This document shows positions 31,892 to 33,917 of a stretch of 33,917 nucleotides of DNA, in pieces. Source of the stretch: an uncultured Porphyromonadaceae bacterium (GTDB lineage Bacteria > Bacteroidota > Bacteroidia > Bacteroidales > Muribaculaceae); the NCBI GenBank assembly GCA_900541555.1, contig UQKE01000020.1, forward strand, positions 1 through 33,917. The letters are read 5' to 3'. Numbering within the stretch: the stretch's first letter is position 1; every line of letters starts with the position of its first letter. The translations under genes were made by a program, and so were the position numbers. The notes below the pieces were generated by a model, which saw only the letters and a program-made list of their open reading frames with translations, was not told the DNA's origin and did not search any database.

Positions 31892-33373
31892 ATGGCAAAG
31901 GAGCTAAAGGAATTGACAAAACGTAGCGAAAATTATTCGCAATGGTATAACGATTTGGTAATAAAGGCGGATCTTGCAGAGCAATCGGCAGTGAGAGGGT
32001 GTATGGTCATAAAACCCTATGGATATGCGATTTGGGAAAAGATGCAACGCCAATTGGACGATATGTTTAAGGCAACGGGGCATGTGAATGCATATTTTCC
32101 GTTGTTGATTCCGAAATCTTTTTTGAGCAGGGAAGCCGAGCATGTGGAAGGCTTTGCAAAAGAATGTGCCGTAGTCACGCACTATCGTTTGAAAAATGCA
32201 GAAGACGGCAGCGGCGTGGTTGTCGATCCTGAAGCTAAATTGGAAGAAGAATTGATCATTCGCCCGACATCGGAGACAATCATTTGGAACACTTATAAAA
32301 ATTGGATTCATTCCTATCGCGATTTGCCTATCTTGTGCAACCAATGGGCGAATGTGTTCCGATGGGAAATGCGGACGCGCATGTTCCTGCGCACGGCAGA
32401 ATTTTTATGGCAGGAAGGCCATACGGCTCATGCCACAAAGGAAGAAGCATTGGAAGAGGCAAAGAAGATGCTGAACGTGTATGCCGATTTTGCCGAAAAA
32501 TATATGGCTGTTCCGGTTATAAAAGGTGTGAAAACCGCCAACGAACGGTTTGCCGGAGCGTTGGAAACGTTCACGATAGAGGCGATGATGCAAGATGGCA
32601 AGGCATTGCAGTCGGGCACTTCGCATTTCCTCGGCCAAAATTTTGCCAAGGCATTTGACGTGAAATTTATCAACAAAGAAAACCAATTGGAATATGTGTG
32701 GGCAACTTCGTGGGGCGTGTCGACTCGTTTGATGGGCGCATTGATTATGACGCATTCCGACGACAACGGATTGGTGCTTCCGCCTCATCTTGCTCCGATA
32801 CAAGTGGTTATTGTCCCAATTTATAAAAATGCAGAACAACTTTCTGCCGTTTCCGAGAAGGTTGCGGCCATTGTCGACGGTTTGAAAGCGAAGGGAATTA
32901 GCGTGAAATACGATGATGCCGACAATAAGCGCCCCGGATTCAAATTTGCCGATTATGAATTGAAAGGCGTTCCCGTTCGTCTTGCTCTCGGCGCACGCGA
33001 TTTGGAAAATGGCACTGTGGAAATCATGCGTCGCGATACGCTCGAAAAGGACACTGTGCCGTTGGAAGGTATCGTCGAGCGTGTGGCTTCTTTGTTGGAA
33101 GAAATACAGGCAAATATTTACGAAAAAGCCCGCAAATTCCGCGATGAGCATATTTCAGAAGCAATTTCCTATGAAGAATTTAAAGCAAAAATTGAAGCAG
33201 GGGGATTTGTGCTTGCTCATTGGGACGGAACGACAGAAACCGAGGAGCGCGTGAAAGAAGAGACGAAAGCGACGATTCGCTGTATCCCGTTCGATGGCGA
33301 TACGACTCCGGGTGTTTGCATGGTTACCGGAAAACCTTCGGCTCGTCGGGTTTTGTTCGCCCGTTCATATTAA
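31892..33373 (+). CDS. proS: Prolyl-tRNA synthetase (eukaryote/archaea-type, without editing domain)
   Basis: A 493-residue class II synthetase that charges tRNA-Pro. It opens [19 protein letters not shown], typical of the eukaryote/archaea-like form. Class II motif 1 is around [17 protein letters not shown]. Motif 2 is [12 protein letters not shown] with [31 protein letters not shown] and [16 protein letters not shown] (motif 3 region) follow. The anticodon-binding domain and the zinc-type C-terminal domain end in the conserved tyrosine (FARSY). The bacterial INS editing insert is absent. I chose ATG 31892; the frame extends 7 codons upstream only via a TTG inside the promoter. Confidence 0.96.
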   Translation: MAKELKELTKRSENYSQWYNDLVIKADLAEQSAVRGCMVIKPYGYAIWEKMQRQLDDMFKATGHVNAYFPLLIPKSFLSREAEHVEGFAKECAVVTHYRLKNAEDGSGVVVDPEAKLEEELIIRPTSETIIWNTYKNWIHSYRDLPILCNQWANVFRWEMRTRMFLRTAEFLWQEGHTAHATKEEALEEAKKMLNVYADFAEKYMAVPVIKGVKTANERFAGALETFTIEAMMQDGKALQSGTSHFLGQNFAKAFDVKFINKENQLEYVWATSWGVSTRLMGALIMTHSDDNGLVLPPHLAPIQVVIVPIYKNAEQLSAVSEKVAAIVDGLKAKGISVKYDDADNKRPGFKFADYELKGVPVRLALGARDLENGTVEIMRRDTLEKDTVPLEGIVERVASLLEEIQANIYEKARKFRDEHISEAISYEEFKAKIEAGGFVLAHWDGTTETEERVKEETKATIRCIPFDGDTTPGVCMVTGKPSARRVLFARSY

Positions 33374-33399
33374 GGGTCTTTATTTGGTAAATGTATAGA

Positions 33400-33445
33400 A
33401 AAGTAGACGACTGTTTGAATTTACTCAAACAGTCGTCTACTTTTT
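33400..33445. terminator. Strong bidirectional terminator after proS
   Basis: A perfect 19-base-pair stem (33400-33418 with 33425-33443), a 6-base loop and TTTTT on the right. The outer base pairs are A on the left and T on the right, so it also works for the minus-strand gene whose stop codon lies 16 bases away. Confidence 0.92.
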
Positions 33446-33460
33446 AACTTTCGTTGAGTT

Positions 33461-33917
33461 CTACCACTGGAATCCTATTTTAACTTGGAACTTATTTCTT
33501 GTCCATAGTTCATCTTCAAAAGTATTGTTATAATAGTCTTCACCGGTTAATCCTGTGCATTCATGGTGTATGAATCCTATACCCACGCAAAATTTCCATA
33601 GTCGTATTCCTATACTGGCATCGCAATAGAATCCGGAGTATTCGTCTATATTGTATGCATAACCGAGGGATAAACTGACGTATGGTTCTATCTTTTTAGC
33701 TACTGGATAGTATCCTTTTAAGTTGATGAATAAAGGTATATTGGAGGTCTCACATAGCCAATCTTTATATCTGTCGTGATAAAACCACAGGTCGCCGTAT
33801 TCTATACCGATTCCCGCTCCGGCAAACAGGTATTTGTTAATACGTATGCCGTGAGTTGTCGTTAAAGAGAGGCAGATATCGTCACCTGCGTAACCTAAGT
33901 AGATGTCTCCTTGATAG
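33461..33917 (-). CDS. Outer-membrane beta-barrel protein, C-terminal part (cut by window edge)
   Basis: The minus strand from 33917 to 33461 is fully open and has about 151 codons before the TAG. It has no start codon in the window because the gene begins further right. The translation alternates aromatic and small residues as barrel strands do: GDIYLGYAGDDICLSL, YLFAGAGIGIEYGDLWFYH, PLFINLKGYYPVAKKIEPY, VSLSLGYAYNIDEYSGFY, and FCVGIGFIHHE. It ends KFQVKIGFQW, the aromatic-terminated last strand expected of a BAM-assembled protein. It is a small porin-like or Ail-like barrel. The export signal, full size and function cannot be judged. Confidence 0.75.
   Translation of the reverse strand, partial: YQGDIYLGYAGDDICLSLTTTHGIRINKYLFAGAGIGIEYGDLWFYHDRYKDWLCETSNIPLFINLKGYYPVAKKIEPYVSLSLGYAYNIDEYSGFYCDASIGIRLWKFCVGIGFIHHECTGLTGEDYYNNTFEDELWTRNKFQVKIGFQW

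Overview
The window looks like a chromosomal segment of a gut-type Bacteroidales bacterium (phylum Bacteroidota). The evidence is a DUF4290 gene, a eukaryote/archaea-type prolyl-tRNA synthetase, a single-chain PurL, queD-queE, and repeated promoters with the phylum's -7 box TAnnTTTG. Family or genus cannot be fixed from the sequence alone. There are no rRNA, tRNA, CRISPR, integrase or transposase genes.

Layout. 1-2276 (+): a compact run of CPBP protease (cut at the left edge), uracil-DNA-glycosylase-like protein, DedA membrane protein and rpe. 2461-4172: a DUF1919 gene and an acyltransferase-3 gene converge, and their stop codons overlap. 4194-4347: two tandem copies of a 77-bp repeat. 4583-9981 (-): an array of poorly characterised genes. 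In transcription order these are a secreted protein, an unknown protein, a P-loop NTPase, a PH/acidic/TerB-like protein, a TerB-like/zinc-ribbon/membrane-anchor protein, an SPFH-GYF protein, a small GYF protein and a four-helix membrane protein. The last two are separated from the rest by an intrinsic terminator. This block is the best candidate for an undescribed system. 10.1-11.16 kb: a stem-loop-rich repeat element, a small HTH regulator and a non-coding stretch with a long palindrome.

11.16-13.68 kb (+): a secreted GH9 glycosidase fused to a NodB-like deacetylase domain with an altered first metal motif. 13.8-19.46 kb (-): a complete sulfation operon. An SLC13-type permease, APS kinase (CysC) and ATP sulfurylase (CysD, CysN) feed PAPS to a sulfotransferase. 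The gene content resembles the Bacteroides thetaiotaomicron steroid/cholesterol sulfation cluster. 19.57-20.49 kb (-): queE and queD for 7-deazaguanine synthesis. 20.84-21.67 kb (+): a secreted carboxymuconolactone decarboxylase/cupin protein with an AraC-like tandem operator upstream. 21.7-23.2 kb (-): a secreted protein with a large internal duplication. 23.6-24.65 kb (-): a Fic AMP-transferase with a self-inhibitory motif.

24.9-33.9 kb: mostly housekeeping. purL (-) diverges from tsaB, DUF4290, rimM, a small acidic protein, an OmpA-like protein and proS (+). A strong terminator follows proS. The right edge cuts the C-terminal part of a minus-strand outer-membrane beta-barrel gene that has no start codon inside the window.

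All calls come from reading motifs by eye. No database search was possible.
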